Below, piece after piece: positions 35,633 through 46,479 of a stretch of 64,000 bases of DNA. The position numbers and the translations under genes are program-made. The first letter of the stretch is position 1. Each line of letters starts with the position of its first letter. The notes below the pieces were generated by a model that was not told the DNA's origin, did no database searches, and saw nothing but the letters and a program-made list of their open reading frames with translations. The DNA is from Talaromyces rugulosus (taxonomy: Eukaryota > Ascomycota > Eurotiomycetes > Eurotiales > Trichocomaceae), in NCBI RefSeq assembly GCF_013368755.1, contig NC_049565.1, forward strand, positions 1,426,001 through 1,490,000, in the 5' to 3' direction.

Positions 35633-35660
35633 AAAAAAAAAAAAAAAAAAAAAAAAAAAA
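35633..35660 (+). repeat. 28-nt poly-A tract
   Basis: An uninterrupted run of 28 A in an intergenic region. It could be a retroposed poly-A tail or simple slippage; no reverse-transcribed copy is visible next to it. Confidence 0.9.
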
Positions 35661-36171
35661 CCAACTAACTTTAATCATCCAAGCAAGTAGCAGGATGCCC
35701 AGCACTTCCTGCAACCAGCACGGAGGCAGTTTGGAAACGTGGCTTGAGATAGATCGGCAGTGGCACCCCATCAGGCTACATTAGACGAATCTACTAAGCA
35801 TTTGCTCGGTAAGACAGGGATGTCATTCGGGCGGGGTTCATTATTAGAATTTCGACCGTTGGATTTTTGCATGTGGGTTGAGTTTAGTCTTGTGACTATA
35901 CCAGATTCTTGGCCCCAACGGTGATTTATGCGACAACCAACACTAAAGTTGTCGCAAACGGATGTGGTTGGCTTGTCTTGTATGGATCGAGATAGAGCAA
36001 TAATGTCAATGCGGCTCGCGCCGCTGACTCTGTGAGCGTTCTATGCAGATGGGATATATTTGTCACGAGTTGGCGTCAACTGGTAAATACATATTTATTA
36101 TTTATACGTAAGAGTGTATATATATATACTACTATCCTGCACTGCTATATGTATACACGTGCACCATTGAA

Positions 36172-36193
36172 ATATATATATATATATATATAT
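36172..36193 (+). repeat. (AT)11 microsatellite
   Basis: Eleven AT units in gene-free DNA; a shorter TATATATATA lies 55 bp upstream. Confidence 0.9.
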
Positions 36194-37300
36194 TGATGCA
36201 AATATTCCAATGTTCAAAGGTTGTCAACTGGTACATGGATACACAGCAAACAATATTTAGACCGAATATTCCCCGCGATAATCCTACCGGGAAAGTTCTC
36301 GTACTCGTACACCAGAGTAGCACCAGAGGTCCTTGCACTTTTCTACTAAGTAGTTATAGTACTAATAAGTACGTAGATAGTAAGAGTGAAGCATCATCTA
36401 AAAGTCCACCTTGAGGGGGTCCAAGCGGGCTAACGCAAAGCAGCACGAGGTGCAGACAGCGGCTGCGCACAGCCAAGATTATTAGCGCCATCGCTTGGAG
36501 ATAGGTCAGACTGGTCAGCACGGAGTACTAGATAAAACCGAGAGAACTCAATAGGAAATAATACTAATAGTAATACCAGATGGATTAATATCGGAATATC
36601 ATACATCAAGTCATGTGATAGATACGGGAGATTCCCGGGGTGGGACGCGATAACGGGTACTAATAAATCATGGCATCATTCTGAGACTACTACTACCAAG
36701 AAGGTAATCCTTAATAGTTAATTAATTTGCATAAGTAATAATTTGTAAGATGTAATAATAATAACCCGTATGTAATATACACCCGAGAAGGTAATTACGA
36801 TGAGCCCAATCGCAGAGCGCACACTGCACTGCACAGTTTGGCAACGGCCCCACTCAGATCCACCAATGCGGTGGCTGCCAAGCAAAGCCGCTCAGGCGCT
36901 GCCGGGCCGAGCGACCATACTGCTGGGACTATTGGGTCCCAGCCAACCAGATTGCAATCCTTTTTTACATTTTTTACGCGAGGCGGTTCGACGCTTGGAC
37001 AGAAATCCACTACCAGTCGGCCGGCACCGCATAACTGCTGGCGGTGAACTGAAGAAAAGGACACTGTTACACCGTACCTCGCATTGTCCTTGGATCATGC
37101 ATCATGTATGATAATCATAAAAGAATGATTCGGGGTGAGATTCCCGGCCAACGTCCGGAGTCCCCGCGCTAGCGACGGTCGGGCCAACCGAGACAGAGCG
37201 GGTCCGGCTTGGCGCGCACATGGGCCGTCCGGATGCGGTAAGGCCCGGCCGGCGGGGGCCTTGAGGTTACGGGCCGTTGGGTCTGAATAGTACTACGGCT

Positions 37301-37348
37301 ACGTACGGAGCACGTAGTGTGCGTACCTACGTAGTAGGATACGTACGT
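37301..37348 (+). promoter_or_regulatory. Cluster of ACGT cores
   Basis: Five ACGT cores in 48 bp (37301, 37312, 37329, 37341, 37345), several in the palindrome TACGTA, with a sixth at 37509. ACGT is the core contacted by many bZIP dimers, and the next gene downstream (38457) encodes a bZIP protein. The link is inference. Confidence 0.4.
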
Positions 37349-38400
37349 ATGCAGTAGGCTGTCTATTGTCAGATAGCGGTCTCGACATAGTGCTGGACCG
37401 AGACGAGTGAGGGATGTTACTGATCGGCCCCAACACGGACAAACCCTATAGAGCACATTACCGGCAACGGTACCCTCATACCAACAGCGCTCGGAAAATA
37501 ATAACAGTACGTACTACTAACGGCGTGGAAGTTGACAACGGTCCCAGACTGGCTGCCTCCCCAATGCTGGTGCAGACTTGGCGTTCTGGGGCCGGCGCAA
37601 GGTCCCGTGATTGGCCATCTGCCAAGCCCGGTGGGGACCGTGATACATGATACATCACCTCTGTGCACTATTTTTATTATACTTTTTTGGCTTTTTTCAA
37701 GAAAATAAAATAACAACAACAATAAAATGATATGATCCTTTATTATCTACCAAATCCCGAGGTGTCTTCGGGTCAGCATCTCGTTCGAGCCTGGTGGTTT
37801 GCGTATTGTGACCGTATAGCGCTGCGCCCAGCCAATCACGCTCGTCAAAGACGCCCCCGCTGGTACGATCCGAAACTATGGTTGGGGACAACTCTGCAGC
37901 ACTGAATAGTCCTAGGCTGTTATTTTAGGAGACTTTTGTACGGCTCCAGCAATATGCAATGTCTAATAATAATGTTAACGCCTGCGCGATCAAATCCCAC
38001 GAACCGCAGCATGCCGGGTGGAGCCTGCACGTTGTTCGGTACGAAGTACTTTTTATCCTTTCTACTGCTGTTCAGCTTACCAGTTACCACGGTTTACCTT
38101 TTACATACAACCCCCATATGGCTAGTACGTAGCATGTTTAATACCCAGTTGCTATAGCTGGGTATAGTACTAGTAACTAGTTGCTGCTGCTAATAATATA
38201 TCCGCCCGTTCCATCATCGCCCACGCTTATTGCCCGCCAACATCCTCTAGGAGCTGCCGCTAACGACTTCCAGCCCAAGCTGCTGCAGCTCCACGCGCCT
38301 GTAACCGATGGCCTCGAGTCCGCCTTCTTGATCTCGCGCTGCCTATTAAACCGAAATAACTTAAATACTTAAATAAGTTATCCATTCGCCTGTCCTGGTT

Positions 38401-38456
38401 TCTCTCCCTCTCTCTCTCTCTCTCTCCCTCTCCTTTTCCTTCGGTTTTCCCCCAGC
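38401..38456 (+). other. CT-rich leader before bZIP gene
   Basis: Pyrimidine-rich DNA including a (TC)n run, directly upstream of the first ATG. Such CT blocks are common just upstream of transcription starts in filamentous fungi. Confidence 0.5.
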
Positions 38457-39622
38457 ATGTTCTTGCCCTCACACGGGCATTCATCAAGCGGGGTATCCTC
38501 TGGCCTCCCATCGCCATCTCCCTCACCACCAACGTCAACATTAAACAACACCAGAACAAACATGGCTGAGAAAGCCCCCTCGCCGAGTAATCGCCGCCGC
38601 GAGTCGGCTTCGTCGTCCGCCGGCAAAAAGCGCGAGTCGCGCGCTGGTACGCGCAAAGTGACCTCGCTGACGGCCGAGCAACTTGAGCGCAAGCGCGCCA
38701 ACGATCGTGAGGCCCAGCGCACCATTCGCGCGCGCACCAAGGAGCACATTGAGAGCCTGGAGCATCAAGTTGCTGAGCTGAGCGCCAAGGGCGACCAGGT
38801 CGACCGCGTGCTACAGCGCAATGCCGCCCTCGAGGCCGAGATTGCGCATCTGCGGCAGCAGCTCGCTATCATGACAGGTAACCGACATTTCTATCAAGGT
38901 TGGATCTGATTTGCCCTGTTTTTCCCCTCCTGTCCTCTCCTGTTGTCCTCTCCTTCTTCTTCTTCTTTTTTTTCTACTCTACCGTTATTCATCTCGCCAC
39001 GTTGTGTGTGTGTGTTGTGACAAGGTACTAACGGATATCAAAAACAGCCGACGATGAACGGAGATCATCCACTTCGTCCAACCCAGCCAGCGTCATTTCA
39101 TCACCCTTTAACAGCCCGCCTGTAACCGATTCACTCTCATCCGCCTCATCCATTCCCCCAGTCCCCAACCATCGCATGTCCATGTCGCATGGCACCTGGC
39201 ATTCATACGCGCCGGCCACTGGCCCCGATCAGCAACCCGGTGGCCAGATCTACGCCATGGCCGATCCCATTGCTGCAGCTGCCGCCGCCGCTGCTGCCGC
39301 TGCTGCTGGATCGACTATGCATCGCCATCAGCCTCATGCTCACGCTCACGGGCTGGCATATACGATTCCTCATTCTGCTGCTGCCCAATATCCCACCGCG
39401 GATGCATATCATCATAATCAGATGTATTCACCGCGAGCGGCACATCCGCAGCAGTCCCAGCAACCTCCACCACAACAACAGCAGCATCAGGCTCATGTAG
39501 CTGGCATGGGCTATGATTCTGGGTTCCACCTACCACAAAACCCTAACCAGTCCGCGCATGCGTATCCGCATCCGCCGCCGCCCAGCTCGCAGATCCAGTT
39601 CCAGTGGGACTCGCGGGGTTGA
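38457..39622 (+). CDS. bZIP transcription factor
   Basis: Two exons: 38457-38877 and 39048-39622 (331 aa from the first ATG; a second in-frame ATG at 38562 has a better context and may be the true start, giving 296 aa). The basic region ERKRANDREAQRTIRART is followed by a leucine-type heptad (IESLEHQVAEL, VLQRNAALEAEIAHLRQQLA). This NDREAQR(T)IR form is common to a set of fungal bZIP proteins. The C-terminal half is low complexity: an Ala run of thirteen, His-Ala repeats, and Gln/Pro tracts, likely an activation or interaction region. The gene has a CT-rich leader and a cluster of ACGT cores about 1.1 kb upstream. Targets unknown. Confidence 0.9.
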
Positions 39623-40078
39623 TTTGGGCTGCTACTTGAAAAAAGAAGAAGACGACGACGACGAAGAAGAAAACATGTCGTTGATAGTTGATACTCCACG
39701 GTTTGCGTCTTGCTCTTAGCTTTGATACGCACAGTCGCATCGTTCAGTCGGGAGATGTTACTATCATGTGCGTTATCCGGTTCCCTTTAGGAACAACAGC
39801 CAACAGGAAAACTACCAGAATCAGAGCCACGCCGGGCAAAACTGCCCAGCTTGACTGATCAAGTGTGTTACTACAAGGTTTATTCTGCATTCAGGGCAAC
39901 GAAGCAATGCACCGGGAGAAATGAGATACAAGTCTGCAGAATCAGACATCCGTGAATGTTATTTTATCTATAAACATGTAAATAAACTCCATAAAACTAT
40001 GGACTAAATTTTTAAAAGAAACATCCATCATTCATGCCGGACAGAAAACATCAATATATCAATTGACAAACCCCAGAA
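39623..40078. other. Intergenic, between convergent genes
   Basis: 3' regions of the bZIP and acyl-CoA dehydrogenase genes. A GAC/GAA-type purine repeat follows the bZIP stop, and a TCAATTGA palindrome lies at 40059. Confidence 0.55.
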
Positions 40079-41510
40079 TTAACGGGTATACTGTCCCTGC
40101 AGCTGCTTCGCAATGGTCTGCAGCTGGATATTGCTCGTGCCTTCGTAGATCGCGCCAATCTTGCTGTCGCGGAACATCTTCTCGGCGATGCCCTCGCGCA
40201 CAAAGCCCATGCCGCCCATCCACTCGACTGCAGAGCCCGCCACGCGGCCGGCCACCTGCGACGCATACAGCTTGGCCATGGCTGCGTCCATGACAAAGTC
40301 CTGTCCGGCTTCCTTCTTGCGAGCTGCGTTGTAGACGAGAGCGCGCGCCGCGGCGATTTCTGTGTATGATTGGGCTAGTTGGTGCTGCATGCCTTGGAAC
40401 GTGCCAATCAGCTGTCCGAATTGTTTGCGGTCGTTCCACACATATCTTTTCTTGTATTAGCAAAAGTATTCTCGTATATAGGGAGAGAGAAAGAAATTAC
40501 CCCGCTGCATTCTCCCACGCTCCAAGTGCCAAACCAGTCATTTGAGCAGCAATGCCAATGCGCCCCTCGTTCAAAATGCTAATTGCAATCTTGTAGCCCT
40601 TGCCCTCCTCGCCCAGGAGATTGGCCTTGGGGATCTCGACGTCGTCAAAGTTGAGCACACACGTGCTACTGGCCCGAATACCGAGCTTCTTCTCCTTCTT
40701 GGCGATGCCGAATCCGGGGGTGTCCTTTTCGACGATAAACGCCGTGATGCCCTTGTATCCCTTGCTGGGGTCCAGGTTGGCAAACACAATGAAGAAGCCG
40801 GCCTCCATCGAGTTGGTGATCCACATCTTGGATCCGTTGATCTTGTAGCCACCCGCGGTCTTTTCGGCTTTGGTCTGCATGGCGAATGCATCAGAGCCCG
40901 AGGCCGGCTCTGACAGGCAAAACGAACCCACGGTGCCAGAGGCTAGCTGGGGCAGCCACTTGCGGTGAATATCCGCCGTGCCGTGCTTCATCACCGCAGT
41001 ATTCACTAAGGTATTGTGCACATCAACAAGGACACTGACACTAGGATCCACGCGCGCAAGCTCCTCAATAGCGATAATCGCCGAGGTGAAGTTCATGCCC
41101 GAGCCGCCGTATTCCTCGGGAATCTCAATGCCCATCAGCCCCTGCTCAAACAATTGCTCGACTACGGTCGCGTCCATGGTCTCGGCCTCGTCCATATCGC
41201 GCACTTTTGGTCCGATTTGCTCTTGCGCGAATTTGGACACGGCCTCGGCCATCATGGTCTCGGTTTCGCTCATGTGGGTGATTGGAGTTGGCGTGACATC
41301 GGTCAGGTCCACGTCCTTTCGGCGGGGGGTTGTCGAGAACGCGCGAGCTCTATATTTTGTCTATTAGTATATATATAACACATGTGTATGAATTATAGAT
41401 AAGTTGACATACGACCGAAGCGTTTGTGCGGATGCCGTCGTCCTGGTGGACGCGAGCCGAGAAGTCGCTGTTCGACACAGCGGTCGCAGGGTGCGAGACA
41501 AGGTAGCCAT
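40079..41510 (-). CDS. Acyl-CoA dehydrogenase, short/branched chain, mitochondrial
   Basis: Three exons: 41510-41413, 41349-40501, 40445-40079 (437 aa). FAD-dependent alpha,beta-dehydrogenation of acyl-CoA in fatty-acid or branched-chain amino-acid breakdown, passing electrons to ETF. Seen: an Arg/Ser/Thr-rich N-terminus without acids (MATLSRTLRPLCRTATSRLA) ending near RAFSTTP, a classic mitochondrial presequence; CLSEPASGSDAFAM and KMWITNSMEAGFF around the FAD/substrate site; LNEGRIGIAAQM; and the catalytic Glu in GAIYEGTSNIQLQ. This matches the short/branched-chain (ACADSB-like) group. The presequence is split by the first intron. It is divergent from the Zn2Cys6 gene at 42791. Confidence 0.94.
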
Positions 41511-42790
41511 GGCGATAGAAGTCGGTGTTATTGAAGTGCTAGGTGTCTATAGCGAATTATGCACAGTGCCCGCAGCAACAGGGGAAAAGAACGTGAGGTC
41601 GAAGAAGAAAAACAGCAGACAAGGATTGATGACGCTGGTTGGCAACCTTTGGCCCAGCTGCCGAGGGTAGCCGCGGCAATCCCGGTTACTGGTGCTAACC
41701 CGATTCGCCGAGACTGAGCGAATGGGACTCTGTGCGGCAATCTGAGAGGATATAAGTAGATTGATTATTCTTCTTGCAATATCTTTGAATTTTGAATTTC
41801 GAGATTTGTGCTGGATTGCTATGTCTTGACTTGTCAATAGTTACAATTTGTTAGACGCTGCTGACATGTGACTCCGATCAATTGATAGCAGCCTGCGTAG
41901 ATAAGCTCAGCACGTGACAAGCCCAACACGTGACTGGTCTCCAAATACGCAGTGCAAAGTGCATAGTACTTAGCATGGTTGGCTAATGAATTTTGTAGAC
42001 ACATATTCACCAATTACATGTGCATACTTGATATGGCCAACTCGAGGCGCTCCCACAAGTTCGTTTGCTTTCTGCAGCTAATCTGGATATAGATGAGAAG
42101 TGCCATCAGTTCCAGCTTCATGTCAAAGTGTGCTTAATTCAGAGCAAAACGAGGGCTAGGTTACTAATCCTTATAGTGAATGCTGTAGGGTCATAGGATG
42201 ACAAAAGATAGTGGCCGGGTGGAAATTTCCCGACGGCTTATTTCCGACAATCTTAGATCTACTGTATGGACAGCTCCAGTACTAATGCCTCTAGGTTAAA
42301 GCTATCTCATCAATTGCAGTCTGCCAGCTCGGCTTCTGGCAGGCCATGTGAAAAGCCCCGCTTTTTCTTGTTATATAATTGGTTACTAAAGTAAAACTCT
42401 ATATTTCATGTGGGTCTGGCTTCTCGAGGTTCGTATAGCATAGCTTCTGGTTGCCCAATTCGACACAAAGTCTAACCTCTTTTGATAAATTTGAACCTTC
42501 TTATTGGACCTGAAACATGCACTAGACCGTATCTGTATTTAAATGGGGCGGCCGTGGCAACGGCGCCAATCAAAAAACATGAGTGGGCAGCTTTGCTTAA
42601 GCTCTGCGATCTCCGGAAACTCCGATTTGGCTCCTGCCTTGCTTGAAGTAGTTGTTCGGCGATTTCCCCACCAACAAACCTTCTCTTCACCTTTAACTTT
42701 ATTCTTTTAACCTTCCAGTTCCTCGATTGAGATGTGTCACACAGGCTGCTTGTTTTTAAAGGAACAGTCACGGCCTCTATCTGCATTTTA
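41511..42790. other. Divergent intergenic region
   Basis: About 1.3 kb between the acyl-CoA dehydrogenase (-) and a Zn2Cys6 gene (+). Includes a TCAATTGA palindrome at 41878 and two nearby CACGTGAC sites (about 41911 and 41927), E-box-like. No gene seen. Confidence 0.5.
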
Positions 42791-44166
42791 ATGGCCGACA
42801 AACCCCTCGCCGTCAATTCTCGAAAATACCACCACAAAACAAGGCGAGGATGCCTTGCTTGCAAGCAGCGCCGCATCAAGGTGAGGAAGCCATCCGAGGT
42901 GGTTACAACAAGATATTAATGGTTGAAAAAACACAGTGCGACGAAAGGAAGCCCATCTGCACGAATTGCAGTAAAAAATCAATCGAGTGCAGCTTCATCC
43001 GCCTCGTGCCAGCCCCCGTCTTGAAGAAGCTCCAGTTTCAGCGGTCCCAGCCAGAGGGCTTGTCGATACAGAAGCAGCCGACCGACTTGCGATTAGCACT
43101 GTTTTGCCGCCCCCATTCGCTCGACTTTGACCTTTTCAACCACTACATCACTCATACCTCTGTGTTGATATCCTCGCGTCAACATGGCGTCGAAATATAT
43201 ACTTCTGTGATACCAAGAATGGCCCTTTCGAATCCATCTCTGGGCCATGCAGTTCTCGCGACTGCGTACGGCCATTTGGCTCGGACCATGCCTCATACCG
43301 AAATGGCCGCCAAGTACATCACTGAAAGCGCCTTTCACATGAACACTACGCTTGGGTGCTACTCGCAAGCCATTCACAAACTCTCCAAAGAAAACACGCC
43401 GATTGTGTTTGCCAACTCGGTTCTCATCTCCTTATACGTCTTTCTCAGCGCCGGCATCGAATACGAAGAGATTCTGTCCGGGCTGAACCCTTTGAACCGC
43501 GACCCAAAACTGCTGAATCAGCTGCTCTGCATAGCCGTGCGCATGATTCACGGCACACGCGGCGTCTTTTCTGTGTTTTGGAAAACGCAGGAATGGATTG
43601 CCACGAGCTACTTGTCACCGGTCATCAAGCGACACAACCCGATCAGGGATACGGCGCCGCACCTGTTTTGGGCACAAATTGAGGATCGGCAGTTGGCAGG
43701 CCTTGAAAGTTTGTGGGAAAGCGACACGTCTGTCTCGGACCAGAGATCGTACGTCCTCTCTCAAGCGTTACAATCGCTGCGCGACACGTTTTTCCTGTCT
43801 ACCCGGCTGTACGCGATGCCCCCCGGGACCAACCAGCAGTGTAGCTCCATCGAGCCCATCAGCTTGAAAGAGATCCACCGACTGCTGCGCGACGCCCAGC
43901 TGGACGACCTACCGAGTGTGTTTACCTGGTACATCAAGGCATCTGCACCCTACATCAGCATTCTGCAGCAAGGAGACCCCTTTGCCGTGGTGATTTGGGC
44001 GCACCATGCCATCTTACTTGACCGCGCATGTGGCAGGAACTGGTGGTTTTGTGATTTGGCGTCGAAATTCATTTCTGCAGCAGATTTGATGCTGGGCGAA
44101 GAGAGACGGGGCTGGCTTGAGTGGCCGCTGAGCATCGTGGGTACTGGAAGTAGGTTAGCGGTATAG
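42791..44166 (+). CDS. Zn2Cys6 transcription factor (sterol-uptake-regulator-like)
   Basis: Two exons: 42791-42880 and 42937-44166 (439 aa). The intron splits the zinc cluster between its second and third Cys; joined it reads C21-X2-C24-X6-C31-X6-C38-X2-C41-X6-C48 (RRGCLACKQRRIKCDERKPI). The compact length, the RRGCLACKQRRIKCDE finger and LFCRPHSLDFDLFNHYITHT in the C-terminal domain fit the fungal regulator group often annotated as sterol-uptake or C6 sporulation-like regulators. Function is not established by sequence. Proximity to the acyl-CoA dehydrogenase could be chance. Confidence 0.9.
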
Positions 44167-44847
44167 TTTGCGGCATAGAGTAAAGAAGGCATATCATCCT
44201 GGTTGATGATGGCGTTGGGAGCGTGATGATTTACAAGACATATGTGTATATATACCTTATAATATAGAATTATTAGTAGTAGAAATGTTAGAATAAAGGT
44301 TCAGGGTTTCAGTATATATATATGAAGCGGGCGAAATATAATGGCACAAGACAAGAACGTGACAGGGGGGGATCAAACATTGAATCTCAACGCGAGTCAA
44401 GAAGCAAGATTGAACTGTGGCTGGTGCCGCCACATCTCGATCGTCCATCACGAACCCCGCAGTGGCGGTGCAAAGTCTTGGCAAAGAGAGGGCGCAGCAT
44501 ATCGCGCACTCCCATTGGCTGCAGTGCAAGATTTCTCATGTTCGCACGCGCCGGTGGCGTTTCATGTGCGGCGCTTAGGAATGGACGTACAACTATCAAT
44601 TATTATGCGTTTGGGGGGATGAGTTATTTTTCTCTCTATTTTCCACTTCCAGTTTTTTTTCACAAAAAAAAAAAAAATTTGAGAACAGGACGTGGTCGTT
44701 GTGAGTGACAAGGATAAACTGACAGCACATTGCGGCGGCCGACGTCATTGTATAAGGCCCCCCCCACCTTGCGACGTTTGAAAACACTTGACGATACGGA
44801 CTTGTCCTTTTTTCTTTCATTTTTCCTCTTTCAATTTACTATTCAAA
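44167..44847. other. Intergenic
   Basis: 3' region of the regulator and promoter of the senescence-domain gene. An A-tract lies at about 44664-44676. Frames on both strands look random. Confidence 0.5.
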
Positions 44848-46479
44848 ATGTCTTCTATCCAGCAAGACCCTCGTATCCTTTACAGCATCAACAATATCCG
44901 CGCTTTCCACATCCAGAATGGCGAGGAATCCGAACTCACCTCGTCCGGCCCACAGACGCTGTCGTTGCTGATGGTTCCTACAGCCTCGCCGCCTCATGGC
45001 GAGGAGTCGGATAGTAGTGGATCTTCAACGCCAGAGGAAGACTTTTATCTGCATTTGCATCTTCCGCCAGAGCTAGACATGGCCCTGCCGGCGACTACAC
45101 AGATCTATCACCAACCTCCCGCAAGCTATCTGATACCGCGCTGGGATCTGGGTCCGGACGCTGGCGCGTTCATCCGTCTTCAGTTTCCGGGCATAGGCTC
45201 TGGGCCGGGAAAGGCATCTCAGGAAGATGTCGACACGTTCGAGACCATTCTCGCGCAGTGCACAGCGTTTCTCGAGCGTGCCGCTTTGCCGCAGAATCAC
45301 GCCACCTACAATCCGGCCGACTATGCGCCGGGAGAGGGCTATATCTCGTCTGACGAAAAGAAAGGTTCTCATCCTGGCCAAATCGTGCTGGTAGACGAAG
45401 AGGATGGTAGCGTCGTGGGCGAGCTTGGTGAGGGTTATCAAGTGGAGGAAAAGCCAGGAGTGCAGCCAGGGTCGAAGAGTATATCACCCCCCTTAAAACC
45501 CCCCTAAAAAAAATGCGCGTATGCTAACAGCCATATAGACCCCGTCGAGATCCAGCTACCGCAAGACGGCGAGGGCAACAAAATCAGCATCACCAATGTC
45601 TCTGAAGAATACCTGCGCATGGCTCGTCACCCAGCCTACAAAAACTCAACCATTGTGCAGACCTCAGCGACGGCGTCGCGACTCATCGTCACGGGCTCCA
45701 GCTACCTCGCCAACGCGCTCAACAGCGGCGCCGACAGCTTTACGCAACGCACAAAACCCAACCCAAAACCCGTGGTGTTCACTCCGACGGCGCATGCGCG
45801 GATCCGCAAGGTGCATAACCTGTCACAATCTGCGGCGGGCCTGTCGTCTCGAACGGCAGGCCAAATCGGCCGTGTAGCACAGAACTTGGGTGCAACGCTG
45901 GCGCGGCGCAAGGAGGCGGGCAAAAAGTCTCCACATGGGTACGATAAGAATGGGAATCAGCTCGAGTTCAAGGCCGGGGTTATGAACAAGTCTCTGATTG
46001 CGTTTTCCACGTTGATGGACGGGATCGAGGAGAGTGCTCGTACGGTCTTGACGTCGGGGGGCACGGCGGCGAGCACGGTGATCGGCCACAAGTACGGCGC
46101 TGAAGCTGGGTCGGTGGCTTCGAACCTGACGAGCGGGTTCAAGAATGTCGGACTGGTGTATATTGACGCCTCCGGGGTGAGTCGCAAGGCGGTGCTCAAG
46201 TCTGTTGCAAAGGGCATGGTGGTTGGACGCATGCACAACGGCGAGCAGGTGGTTGTTGGCGGCGGTGACGGCGGGCAGGCGCCAGAGGGCTCGGCAAAGG
46301 CCGAGTACAGCTATTACGGCAGCAACAATAGCAGTAGCAGTAATGTCCCCGGTCCGTCCCAGAGAGGCCCTCGGGAGCCTGTCAATCGCCGGCCGTCGCC
46401 CTCGCATACTCCGCCGCCGGCTTATGGGGCTGCAGGCACTTATTCCCTGGGCGGTGCGCCGTCGGGGGGGAAGTCATGA
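44848..46479 (+). CDS. Senescence/spartin-domain protein
   Basis: Two exons: 44848-45478 and 45539-46479 (523 aa). The N-terminal part (DPRILYSINNIRAFHIQNGE, then LHLHLPPELD) and the C-terminal senescence domain (VMNKSLIAFSTLMDGIEES, VIGHKYGAEAGSVASNL, VGLVYIDASGVSRKAVLKS) match the spartin/plant senescence-associated family. Animal members bind lipid droplets and endosomal ubiquitin machinery; a lipid-droplet or membrane role here is inference. The C-terminal tail is Gly/Ser/Pro-rich with a PPPAY that fits a PPxY motif, a possible ligand of a Nedd4-type ligase. The donor is a weak-looking GTATAT, but the frame requires it. Confidence 0.88.

Larger units (their letters stand above)
34723..38456. 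other. Long gene-free AT-rich region
   Basis: About 3.7 kb without a supportable gene. Contents: a 28-nt A-tract (35633-35660), an (AT)11 tract (36172-36193), a TCAATTGA palindrome at 34974, a GATAACGGGTAC phrase at about 35137 and 36650, a cluster of ACGT cores at 37301-37348, and a CT-rich leader before 38457. Open frames at 36795-37111 lie on both strands and look random. Confidence 0.6.

Noticed and set aside
36795..37111. Overlapping frames of 89-103 codons on both strands
   Set aside because: Both strands open simply because the DNA is locally GC-rich; no motif, no splice-supported extension.
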